64,000 nucleotides of DNA from Rhodanobacteraceae bacterium (GTDB taxonomy: Bacteria > Pseudomonadota > Gammaproteobacteria > Xanthomonadales > Xanthomonadaceae): positions 1-64,000 of the forward strand of contig JACKOX010000005.1 of NCBI GenBank assembly GCA_024233975.1, written 5' to 3'. The notes below the pieces were generated by a model that was given only the letters and a program-made list of their open reading frames with translations, had not been told where the DNA came from and did no database searches. Shown piece by piece: positions 47,133 to 54,668 of the stretch; positions within the stretch are counted from its first letter, which is position 1, and each line of letters opens with the position of its first letter. The position numbers and the translations under genes were made by a program.

Positions 47133-48281
47133 ATGGGCCGGGCAGGCTCCCCATCATCGTTGCCGTCGTCGATTCGCGGAGCCTTGCGCTTCGCGTTGGG
47201 GCTTTGCCTTGGCCTGTGGTCGATGATGTCGCACGCCGTGCCCATCTTCGCCGACGGTTTCGAGTCTGCGCGGGCGCAGTCGCGTGGCGGCAGCAATCTG
47301 GTCTGGTACCAGGTCGACAGCGCCTGTGTCGCCGAGCCGCAGGCGGTTCTCACCGACTACCACCTTCCGGATGTCCGCTCGCAGGTCGTCGATACGCTGG
47401 CGGCCATGCGTGCCGCGGGACAGCGCCGGGTGTCGGTGATCATCTTCCATGCCCACGGTGACAACAGCAATCCCGATGGCACGGTGAACGAGCTCGTGCT
47501 GGATTCGACTGGCGGCACGCTGGCGAAAACCTACCTGTACAACCTGCGCGACCTGCTGGCCGACATCCGCAGCGGCGGATTCGAAGAAGTGCTGCTGCGT
47601 TTCGCGCCGCAGTGGATCAACAACCCGCAGGACTGGAAGGACAATGGTGGCTTCAATGAAGCCCTGTTTGCCGAGAACTGGAGCGTGATCCAGCAGGTTC
47701 GCCCCTACGTCGTTGCCGCCGGCATTCCCTATCGGATCGACCTGATGGTGGAAGGCCTGCCACGTGCGCGCATCTTCGCCGGCCAGATCATCGCGAATGA
47801 TCCGGACAACGACGAATGGACGGAGTACGCGCAGCGCCTGTGGGAGAACTACGTCGACGCCTACGGAAAGGCCGACAGTATCGGCTTCTCCAGTGTCGCC
47901 GGCCCGGACCTGCAGAAGACCGATGCGCGCGTGGAGCACCTCAACACGGTGTACCGCGTGCATGGCGTCGTCGATCGGCCGAACGTGATAGGCGTTGATT
48001 TCTATCCGGCCAACGGCATAGACGAAGGCCAGTTCTTCAGCAAGTGGTCCGAGGAACTGGACAAGGAAGGGCTGACCGACCTGCCGATCATCATTCCCGA
48101 GGCCTATTACGACGATGCCTCCAGCGCGGCGCTGCTGCAGTCGGCGATGACCGAAACCGGCCGACCGGTTCCCTACCTGCTGCAGTGGCCGCTGCAGCGC
48201 GATGCCGGCTGCTATCCCGGCGACCCGGTGACGGTTCCCGTGCCGACCGCATTCCAGCACTATCTCGACCACGGCTTCTGA
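47133..48281 (+). CDS. secreted TIM-barrel-like protein, possible glycoside hydrolase
   Basis: A 382-aa protein. The signal peptide (IRGALRFALGLCLGLWSMMSHA) is followed immediately by VPIFADGFESARAQ, so the IF-x-DGFE motif is N-terminal here. The body alternates beta strands and helices (RVSVIIFHAHGD; EVLLRFAPQWINNP; IDLMVEGLPRA; NVIGVDFYPANGI; LPIIIPEAYYDD), as in (beta/alpha)8 hydrolases; the Glu in IPEAYYDD and in MVEGLP are candidate acids. I cannot place it in a CAZy family. The Met at 47133 is chosen for the signal peptide. Confidence 0.7.
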   Translation: MGRAGSPSSLPSSIRGALRFALGLCLGLWSMMSHAVPIFADGFESARAQSRGGSNLVWYQVDSACVAEPQAVLTDYHLPDVRSQVVDTLAAMRAAGQRRVSVIIFHAHGDNSNPDGTVNELVLDSTGGTLAKTYLYNLRDLLADIRSGGFEEVLLRFAPQWINNPQDWKDNGGFNEALFAENWSVIQQVRPYVVAAGIPYRIDLMVEGLPRARIFAGQIIANDPDNDEWTEYAQRLWENYVDAYGKADSIGFSSVAGPDLQKTDARVEHLNTVYRVHGVVDRPNVIGVDFYPANGIDEGQFFSKWSEELDKEGLTDLPIIIPEAYYDDASSAALLQSAMTETGRPVPYLLQWPLQRDAGCYPGDPVTVPVPTAFQHYLDHGF

Positions 48282-48327
48282 CCGGCCGCGGCTACCTTCA
48301 TTTGAATCCGAACGACGACAACCGACC

Positions 48328-50598
48328 ATGAGCACTGCCGCCATTCCCGCCTGGAAAAAACAGTTCAACCGCGCCGACGTGGTGGACCGCAACTTCACCG
48401 AAACCGTGCAGGCCTGGCGCGGCGAGGTGATGCCGAAACCGGCGCCGCAGGAAGCCATCCTGCCGGGCAGCAGCCTGTCCGCGGCCGACTTCGACCAGCT
48501 GCTGGAATCACAGATGATCAGCCGCCAGCTGGACCTGATGGCGCGCGTGCTGCGCGTGCAGAACAAGGTGTTCTACACCATCGGTTCCAGCGGTCATGAA
48601 GGCAACGTGCTGACCGGTCGACTGACCCGGCACACCGATCCGGCTTTCCTGCACTACCGCAGCGGCGGTTTCATGGCGGAGCGTTTCCGCAAGCTGCCTG
48701 GAATGGATCCGGTGATGGATTCGGCGCTGAGTTTTGCTGCCAGCAAGGACGACCCGATTTCCGGTGGCCGCCACAAGGTCTGGGGGAGCCGCCCGCTGTG
48801 GGTGCTGCCGCAGACCTCGACCATTGCCTCGCACCTGCCGAAGGCGTTGGGCACGGCGCTGGCCATCGAGCAGGCGCGGCGCATCCGCCACCAGTTGCCG
48901 GTTCCCGATGACAGCATCGTGGTCTGCAGCTTCGGTGACGCGTCCGCCAACCACGCCACGGCGCAGTGCGCCTTCAACACCGCGCAGTGGACCGCCTACC
49001 AGGGCCTGCCGGCGCCGGTGCTGTTCGTCTGCGAGGACAACGGCATCGGTATTTCGGTCAAGACGCCGGGCGGCTGGATCGGCGAGAACTTCAGTCGTCG
49101 ACGTGACCTCGACTATTTCTACGCCGACGGTCTCGATCTGGCCGAAGGGCATGCGCAGGTCGCCCGCGCTGTCGAGCACTGCCGCAATACGCGCCGTCCG
49201 ACTTTCCTGCATCTGCGCACCACGCGTGTGATGGGCCACGCCGGCACCGACTTCGAGATCGAGTGGCGCAGCATCGAGGAAATCTGCTCGGTCGAGTCCA
49301 CCGATCCGCTGCTTCGTTCGGCTTGCATCGCGCTGGAATCCGGCTGGCTGACCGCCGATGAGCTGCTGGCCCGCTACGAGGCCATCCGCCAGCGCTGTTT
49401 TGCCGCCGCCGAATCCGCGGATGCGCGTCCCAAGCTGGACCGCTTCGAGGATGTGATCGCGCCGCTGGCGCCGTACACGCCGGACAAGGTGAAGGCTGAG
49501 GCCGAGCGCGCCGATTTCGACACCCAGCGGGTCTCTGCTTTCGGCGGCGCCGACAAGCTGCCGGAAAAGCAGGCACCGCGGCATCTGGCGATCCAGATAA
49601 ACAACGCGCTGCACGACCTGTTCTGCAAGTACCCGGAAGCGCTGCTGTTCGGCGAGGACGTGGCGCAGAAGGGCGGCGTCTACACCGTCACCAAGGGCCT
49701 GCAGAAGGCGTTCAAGGGCGCTCGGGTGTTCAATACGCTGCTGGACGAAACGACGATCCTGGGATTGGCACAGGGTTTCGCCAACATGGGCATGCTGCCA
49801 ATGCCGGAGATCCAGTACCTGGCCTATTTTCACAACGCCTGCGACCAGATCCGCGGCGAAGCCTGCTCGCTGCAGTTCTTCAGCAACGACCAGTACCGCA
49901 ACCCGATGGTGATGCGCATTGCCTCGCTGGGTTACCAGCGCGGCTTCGGTGGGCATTTCCACAACGACAATTCGATTGCCGCACTGCGCGACATTCCGGG
50001 GCTGGTGGTCGGCTGTCCCTCGCGCGGCGACGACGCGGCCACCATGCTGCGCACGATGATGGCGCTGGCCAAGGTGGATGGGCGCGTCTGCGCCTTCCTG
50101 GAGCCGATCGCGCTGTACATGACCAAGGACCTTCACGAGCCCGGCGATGGCGGCTGGTTGACCGAATACCCGAGCCCGGACCAGGCCATGCCGCTGGGAG
50201 AAGGTCGTGTCTACGGGGCCGAGAAGGGCGATGGCAGTGATCTGGTGATCTTCAGCTTCGGCAACGGCGTGCCGATGAGCCTGCGTGCCGCGAAGTCCAT
50301 TGCCGAGCAGCGTGGCTGGTCGGTACGGGTGGTTGACCTGCGCTGGTTGCAGCCGCTGAACGAGAATTTCATTGCCGGGCAGGCAGCAGCGTGCAAGCGC
50401 ATTCTGGTGGTGGACGAAGGCCGCCGCAGCGCCGGCGTGGGCGAGGGCATCATCACCGCCATCGTCGAAGCCGGGCAGGGCGGCAAGCCGCTGAAGCGCG
50501 TGGTAGGCGCCGATACGTACACGCCGCTGGCGGGGGCTGCCTTCCTCGTGCTGCCGTCGGATGCCGACATCGTCAGCGCTGCGCTGTCGATGGATTGA
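48328..50598 (+). CDS. single-chain (alpha-beta fused) E1 of a 2-oxoacid dehydrogenase
   Basis: A 756-aa thiamine diphosphate enzyme in which an alpha-like half (to about residue 390) and a beta-like half are fused. The alpha half has FYTIGSSGHEG, SFGDASANHATAQCAFN and EDNGIGIS, covering the TPP/Mg motif (GDx...N). The beta half contains LLFGEDVAQKGGVYTVTKGL, FNTLLDETTILGLAQGFANMG and FLEPIALYM. Branched-chain or related E1 enzymes are usually two genes; no E2 or E3 gene is adjacent. The exact 2-oxoacid is unknown. Confidence 0.85.
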   Translation: MSTAAIPAWKKQFNRADVVDRNFTETVQAWRGEVMPKPAPQEAILPGSSLSAADFDQLLESQMISRQLDLMARVLRVQNKVFYTIGSSGHEGNVLTGRLTRHTDPAFLHYRSGGFMAERFRKLPGMDPVMDSALSFAASKDDPISGGRHKVWGSRPLWVLPQTSTIASHLPKALGTALAIEQARRIRHQLPVPDDSIVVCSFGDASANHATAQCAFNTAQWTAYQGLPAPVLFVCEDNGIGISVKTPGGWIGENFSRRRDLDYFYADGLDLAEGHAQVARAVEHCRNTRRPTFLHLRTTRVMGHAGTDFEIEWRSIEEICSVESTDPLLRSACIALESGWLTADELLARYEAIRQRCFAAAESADARPKLDRFEDVIAPLAPYTPDKVKAEAERADFDTQRVSAFGGADKLPEKQAPRHLAIQINNALHDLFCKYPEALLFGEDVAQKGGVYTVTKGLQKAFKGARVFNTLLDETTILGLAQGFANMGMLPMPEIQYLAYFHNACDQIRGEACSLQFFSNDQYRNPMVMRIASLGYQRGFGGHFHNDNSIAALRDIPGLVVGCPSRGDDAATMLRTMMALAKVDGRVCAFLEPIALYMTKDLHEPGDGGWLTEYPSPDQAMPLGEGRVYGAEKGDGSDLVIFSFGNGVPMSLRAAKSIAEQRGWSVRVVDLRWLQPLNENFIAGQAAACKRILVVDEGRRSAGVGEGIITAIVEAGQGGKPLKRVVGADTYTPLAGAAFLVLPSDADIVSAALSMD

Positions 50599-50657
50599 GG
50601 GCCTGACAGCGGCAGCCCCGTGACGTCAGCCATGCGATTGCCTATCATCTGGCCGTC

Positions 50658-51569
50658 ATGACGAAATCCACGCCGCTCACCATCCTGTTCGCCGACGTCA
50701 GCGGCAGCACGCGGCTGTTCGAGCAGCGGGGCGACGTCGAGGCCCGTGCGATCATTGCTGCCGTGTTGGGCGCCCTGTCCGAGGTGGTTTCCAGCCATGG
50801 CGGCGGGGTGGTGAAAACCATCGGCGACGAGATCATGTGCACCTTCCCGGGCGCCATGCAGGGCGTGCTGGCCGGCTGCGACATGCAGCGCCGCGTGGCG
50901 CACGATCCACAGTTCGTCCGCGACAACATCGCCATCCGCATTGGCCTGCACCACGGTGACGCGCTGGTCGAGGACGGCGATGTCTATGGCGACGCGGTGA
51001 ACACGGCGGCGCGCATGGCCTCGCTGGCCAAGCGCGAGCAGATCGTCACCACGGCCGCCTCGGTGAAGAACCTGACGGCGGCTGGGAGCCTGAACGTGCG
51101 CAGCCTCGGCAAGGCGCGCGTGGCCGGCAAGCTGTTGCCGATCGAGATCGTCGACGTGCTGTGGCAGGAGGACACCTCCAATGTCACCACCGTGCAGCGG
51201 GCGATCCGCGTCGAGGAGGCGGTCGGTCGTCCGCGGCTGACGCTGCGCTTCCGCGGGCAGGTCATCGAACTGGATGACCAGAGCCAGCCGTTCTCGCTGG
51301 GTCGCGAAGACAGCAACACGCTGACGGTGGAAGCCGAGTGGGTGAGCCGCAACCATGCGCTGATCGAATACAAGCGCGGCCATTTCATGCTGTCCGACCG
51401 TTCCACCAATGGCACCTACGTGAAACTGGGCGACGACGACGAGTTGCGCCTGCATCGCGACGAGGTGCATCTGCGCAAGAGCGGGACGATCAGCCTCGGC
51501 CAGGCCGTCGCCCTGAACGAGCGCGATGTCCTGTACTTCCAGTGCAGTGAAATGCCGTCGGCAAGCTGA
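50658..51569 (+). CDS. class III nucleotidyl cyclase with C-terminal FHA domain
   Basis: A 303-aa cytosolic protein. The cyclase domain has the metal aspartates in LFADVSGSTRLFE and GDEIM, the purine-selecting Lys in VVKTIGDE, and GDVYGDAVNTAARMAS with the transition-state Asn/Arg. The FHA domain (about 205-290) shows FSLGREDSNTLTV, VSRNHALIEY and SDRSTNGTYV, the phosphothreonine-binding fold. This couples cAMP production to Ser/Thr phosphorylation. A TATCAT lies 9 bases before the ATG, so the leader is very short. A strong terminator follows. Confidence 0.9.
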   Translation: MTKSTPLTILFADVSGSTRLFEQRGDVEARAIIAAVLGALSEVVSSHGGGVVKTIGDEIMCTFPGAMQGVLAGCDMQRRVAHDPQFVRDNIAIRIGLHHGDALVEDGDVYGDAVNTAARMASLAKREQIVTTAASVKNLTAAGSLNVRSLGKARVAGKLLPIEIVDVLWQEDTSNVTTVQRAIRVEEAVGRPRLTLRFRGQVIELDDQSQPFSLGREDSNTLTVEAEWVSRNHALIEYKRGHFMLSDRSTNGTYVKLGDDDELRLHRDEVHLRKSGTISLGQAVALNERDVLYFQCSEMPSAS

Positions 51570-51602
51570 CTTCGCCGGATCTTCCACTGATTGAACCATG
51601 TA

Positions 51603-51628
51603 AAGAGGGCCGCGATGCGGCCCTTTTC
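51603..51628 (+). terminator. intrinsic terminator after the cyclase-FHA gene
   Basis: GGGCCGC-GAT-GCGGCCC stem (51607-51623) followed by TTTT; preceded by AAAG. It serves the plus strand and may also act on the convergent PhnD-like gene. Confidence 0.85.
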
Positions 51629-51654
51629 GTTGCTGCTGATCGCTGTCGAGACGA

Positions 51655-52521
51655 TCAGCCGCCGGGAGGCGGCTTGTAGCCGAAGGTGCCCTTGAGGATG
51701 TCCTCGCTGCCCGTGTAATCGCTGGCAGCTGCGGGTACAAAGCGGCTGGCGCCGATCTCGACCAGTACTTCGTACAGGCTTTCGTCCTCGTGCAGAGCGA
51801 GCAGGGCGTCGCGGACGGCGCTCTGTACTTCTTCCGGCACGGTGCTGGCGGCCGAGACGGTGATGCCCGGATAGTCCTTCGAGGCAGCGACCTCAACCAG
51901 GTTCGGGTAGGTGTCGGCGATGTGCTTGGGCACCATGGCCGCCTCGCCCTCACCGGCGAAGACGATCTCCACCGCCTCGCGCCAGGACGTGGCTTCGGAC
52001 TTCACTTCCGGCTGCGCCAGTGGATTGGTGTACATGCCGGTCAGCAGCGCAATGCCCATGCTTGGTGACGGCAGGCAGACCACGCGGTAGCCAACCAGCC
52101 CTTCCGCACCGTTATTCGCGTAGTCGGGCTGCGCGATCAGCCGGTAGCTGGTCGGCTCTGCCACACGGGCCAGCGGGACGAACTGCTGGCGCAACATGCG
52201 GTATTCGACGAACGGCGCGTCCTCCATGGTGAAGTCGACCGGTGTCGCGTTGCGCAGTTCGCGCCAGTAGAAGTGGTAGTTGCGGGCCGTCACCAGCACG
52301 AAGTGGTGCCCGGTTGCCTTGTCGAGATAGTCGAGCAGTGGCTTGTAGATATGTTCGACCTGGTCGGGCGGATAATTCGGCTCGATGGTAATGCTGTATT
52401 CGTCGGCCCGCGCCGTCGAGCTGGAAAGGCCACCGACCAGTGCGGTCAGCAGGATGGCCAGTCCGGCGGGGCCGAAAATCCGGCTGCCGAAGAGTTGGGC
52501 TCGTTGCGTTGCTGTGTTCAT
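51655..52521 (-). CDS. PhnD-like periplasmic substrate-binding protein (orphan)
   Basis: A 288-aa exported protein (signal peptide AGLAILLTALVGGLSSSTARA) of the phosphate/phosphonate binding-protein superfamily. DEYSITIEPNYPPDQVEHIYKPLLDYLDKATG is a standard start; VDFTMEDAPFVEYRML and GYRVVCLPSPSMGIALL lie in the two lobes. GGAGG stands just before the ATG at 52521. There are no ABC permease or ATPase genes nearby. Orphan PhnD-like proteins can act as sensor partners rather than transporters; which applies here is unknown. Convergent to the cyclase-FHA gene. Confidence 0.82.
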   Translation of the reverse strand: MNTATQRAQLFGSRIFGPAGLAILLTALVGGLSSSTARADEYSITIEPNYPPDQVEHIYKPLLDYLDKATGHHFVLVTARNYHFYWRELRNATPVDFTMEDAPFVEYRMLRQQFVPLARVAEPTSYRLIAQPDYANNGAEGLVGYRVVCLPSPSMGIALLTGMYTNPLAQPEVKSEATSWREAVEIVFAGEGEAAMVPKHIADTYPNLVEVAASKDYPGITVSAASTVPEEVQSAVRDALLALHEDESLYEVLVEIGASRFVPAAASDYTGSEDILKGTFGYKPPPGG

Positions 52522-52663
52522 ACGGCCTCCATCCCCATGTTTGTGTCCGGTGATAGCACGAATGCCGGTTTTTCGCCACGTTTGCCGTGTTCGGTTGCGC
52601 AGTTTTTGCCAGTTCTGCGCATCGCCGGACGACCTGTGGCACGCGGACGTCGATGGGCGGTGC

Positions 52664-53578
52664 TCAGGTCGGCAGGAGATCCAGCAGCGGGAGCCGCTCA
52701 AGCTGTTGATCCCTGAAGTATGCAGGGGCGCTTTCATCGAGGATGGCGAGGGCTTCGCTGTGGCCATCGCATTCCACGACGTTCAACAAGGTCGATAACG
52801 GTTCGCCGTTCTCGTTGCTGATGGCGACGCCGGGTTTCACGTCGGTCCCCGCAGGCATCCGGAAGCGCTGCAGGCGGCGCTTGGCCTTGCCCAGGTAGTG
52901 CGTGCGCGACACCACTTCCTGTCCGGGATAGCAGCCCTTCTTGACGCTGTAGGCGCGCAGGCGGTCAAGCGCCAGCATCTGCGGAGTGAATTGCTCGCGC
53001 TGCTGCTCGTCGAGACGGGGAAGGCCGGCGCGAAGGTCGGCCAGCAGCCAGCGCGACCAGGATTCCATATCGGTCATTACCGCATCGGCACCTGGCGGCA
53101 GTAGCAGTAGCTGACGCCAGCTGATCCGGCTGTCATCGAGCGGACCCAAAGGCAGTGTCAGTGCGCCATCGCTGCCTTCGCGGATCGCGCATTCCGTCAC
53201 TTCGCAGGTGACAGTGATCCGGCCGGCAGCCTGCCAGTCGGGCAGCGGCGCCAATACCACCTTGCTGCGGAAGACATAGCGGCGCAGGCCATCGGCAAGC
53301 TCCTCGGCAGGCATGTCCGGCAGCAGCAGCCACAGCGATTCCGCGTCGCGGCGCAGCGCAATGCAGAGCGCAATCACGCGACCCTTGGGGTTGAGCCAGC
53401 CGTTCCACTGCCATTGCCCATCCGCCAGTCGCGTGAGGTCATTCATCAGCTGCGCCTGGGCGAAAGCCAGTGCATCGGTGCCTGTCAGCGACAGAATCGA
53501 CCAGCCGGGAAGGGCGAAAACGGGGGCAATCCCGTCGTTCTGTCGTGCGCCTTCAGGGGATTCCAACTTGCCGATCAT
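52664..53578 (-). CDS. ygfZ: folate-binding Fe-S assembly protein YgfZ
   Basis: A 304-aa GcvT-like protein that helps maintain [4Fe-4S] enzymes via folate. The family signature K-G-C-Y-x-G-Q-E is seen in VKKGCYPGQEVVSRTHYLGKAKRRL (about residues 218-242). Other conserved parts are FALPGWSILSLTGTDALAFAQ and DMESWSRWLLADLRAGLP. The start at MIGKLESPEG is chosen. In E. coli ygfZ is divergent from sdhE-ygfX; here it is divergent from the DUF1674/sdh operon, a comparable arrangement. Confidence 0.9.
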   Translation of the reverse strand: MIGKLESPEGARQNDGIAPVFALPGWSILSLTGTDALAFAQAQLMNDLTRLADGQWQWNGWLNPKGRVIALCIALRRDAESLWLLLPDMPAEELADGLRRYVFRSKVVLAPLPDWQAAGRITVTCEVTECAIREGSDGALTLPLGPLDDSRISWRQLLLLPPGADAVMTDMESWSRWLLADLRAGLPRLDEQQREQFTPQMLALDRLRAYSVKKGCYPGQEVVSRTHYLGKAKRRLQRFRMPAGTDVKPGVAISNENGEPLSTLLNVVECDGHSEALAILDESAPAYFRDQQLERLPLLDLLPT

Positions 53579-53620
53579 GGGGGTGCGTATTAACCTTTCC
53601 GCTTCGATTGAACCCCACAG

Positions 53621-53797
53621 ATGATAGGCCAGAGCTTGACCGCGAAGCAGCAGGACGCCGAAACGCAGGCCAACGACGAGACGTCGCCGGCCCCGGAAAA
53701 GCCTCCCACGCCCAAGGTCGAGCACGGTGGTCGTGACGGTCCGGAACCCACCCGCTTCGGCGACTGGGAGAAGAACGGTCGCTGCATCGACTTCTAG
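53621..53797 (+). CDS. DUF1674 / SDHAF4-like succinate dehydrogenase assembly protein, 58 aa
   Basis: A short gene easily missed by length cut-offs. It starts MIGQSLTAKQQDAETQAND, and the second half reads VEHGGRDGPEPTRFGDWEKNGRCIDF. The motif G-x-x-GPEPTR-[FY]-GDWE-x-x-GRC-x-DF is diagnostic of DUF1674, the bacterial relatives of SDHAF4, which binds the flavinylated SdhA subunit before it joins SdhB. Position 71 bases before sdhC supports this. ATG chosen; no clear Shine-Dalgarno. The protein is unstructured and acidic at the N-terminus. Confidence 0.88.
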   Translation: MIGQSLTAKQQDAETQANDETSPAPEKPPTPKVEHGGRDGPEPTRFGDWEKNGRCIDF

Positions 53798-53867
53798 CAT
53801 CTGCGGCGCGCGTTTCGCGTCATTCGTTCCACCAGCCCAATCCGTCCACCCTTGACCGGAAGTCGCC

Positions 53868-54272
53868 ATGGCGTCGCCACAACGACCGCTTTCCCCCTTC
53901 ATGCTGGGTTCGTACTACCGCTTCCAGCTGACCTCGGTAACCTCGCTGATCCATCGCGCCACCGGCGTGGTGCTGGCGCTGGCCGTCTTCGGACTGGCCT
54001 GGTGGCTGCATGCGCTGGCTGCCGGTCCCGATGCGCTGCAGCGCTTCAATGACTGCGCGGGTAGCGGCCTTGGTCACCTCGCCGTTGCTGGTGTGGTGTT
54101 CAGCGTCTGCTACCACTTTTTCAACGGCCTGCGTCACCTGCTCTGGGATACCGGCTGGGGACTGGAGCTGAAGCAGGCCTATGCGACGGGCTGGGCGGTG
54201 ATCGTGCTGTCTCTGCTGAGCGCACTGGCCATCTGCGGCGCCGCTTTCGGATGGCTGGGAGGTGTGGCATGA
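53868..54272 (+). CDS. sdhC: succinate dehydrogenase cytochrome b556 subunit
   Basis: A 134-aa three-helix membrane anchor that binds heme b and quinone. Begins MASPQRPLSPFMLGSYYRFQ; SLIHRATGVVLALA is the first-helix signature, with the conserved Ser/His and Arg of the quinone site. The heme-ligand region is CYHFFNGLRHLLWDTG (about residues 84-99). Overlaps sdhD by 4 bases (ATGA). Confidence 0.95.
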   Translation: MASPQRPLSPFMLGSYYRFQLTSVTSLIHRATGVVLALAVFGLAWWLHALAAGPDALQRFNDCAGSGLGHLAVAGVVFSVCYHFFNGLRHLLWDTGWGLELKQAYATGWAVIVLSLLSALAICGAAFGWLGGVA

Positions 54273-54646
54273 GCCTGAAGACTCCGCTGGCCCGCGTGCG
54301 TGGCCTGGGTTCGGCCAAGAATGGCAGCTCGCACTGGTGGGTGCAGCGCCTGACTGCACTGCTGCTGCTCGTCACCCTGCCGTGGTTGGTATGGCTGCTG
54401 TTGTCGACTGCCGGTGCCGACTTCGTCACCCTGCGTCTGACCGTCGCGCAGCCATTCAACGCGATGATGATGACCCTGCTGGTCATCGGCGCCTTCTGGC
54501 ACGCGCAGCTCGGCCTGCAGGTGGTGATCGAGGACTACATCCACGGTGGCCTCGAGATCGCGCTGCAGATCCTGGTCAAGTTCGCCTGCCTCGCGGCGGG
54601 CATCGCGTCGGTGATCGCCATCGGCCGCATCGCCTTTGGCACCTGA
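54269..54646 (+). CDS. sdhD: succinate dehydrogenase hydrophobic anchor subunit
   Basis: A 125-aa membrane anchor, MSLKTPLARVRGLGSAKNGSSHWWVQR. GSAKNGSSHWWVQRLTALLL is the usual conserved start. QLGLQVVIEDYIHGG (about residues 79-93) contains the heme-binding His and the quinone-site Asp-Tyr pair. Three predicted helices. The ATG overlaps the sdhC stop; sdhA follows after 22 bases. Confidence 0.95.
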   Translation: MSLKTPLARVRGLGSAKNGSSHWWVQRLTALLLLVTLPWLVWLLLSTAGADFVTLRLTVAQPFNAMMMTLLVIGAFWHAQLGLQVVIEDYIHGGLEIALQILVKFACLAAGIASVIAIGRIAFGT

Positions 54647-54668
54647 GAATTCGAGGCACGGACAGCTA

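Noticed and set aside
45881..47353. 490-codon minus-strand ORF across gcdH
   Set aside because: Shadow of a clear acyl-CoA dehydrogenase.
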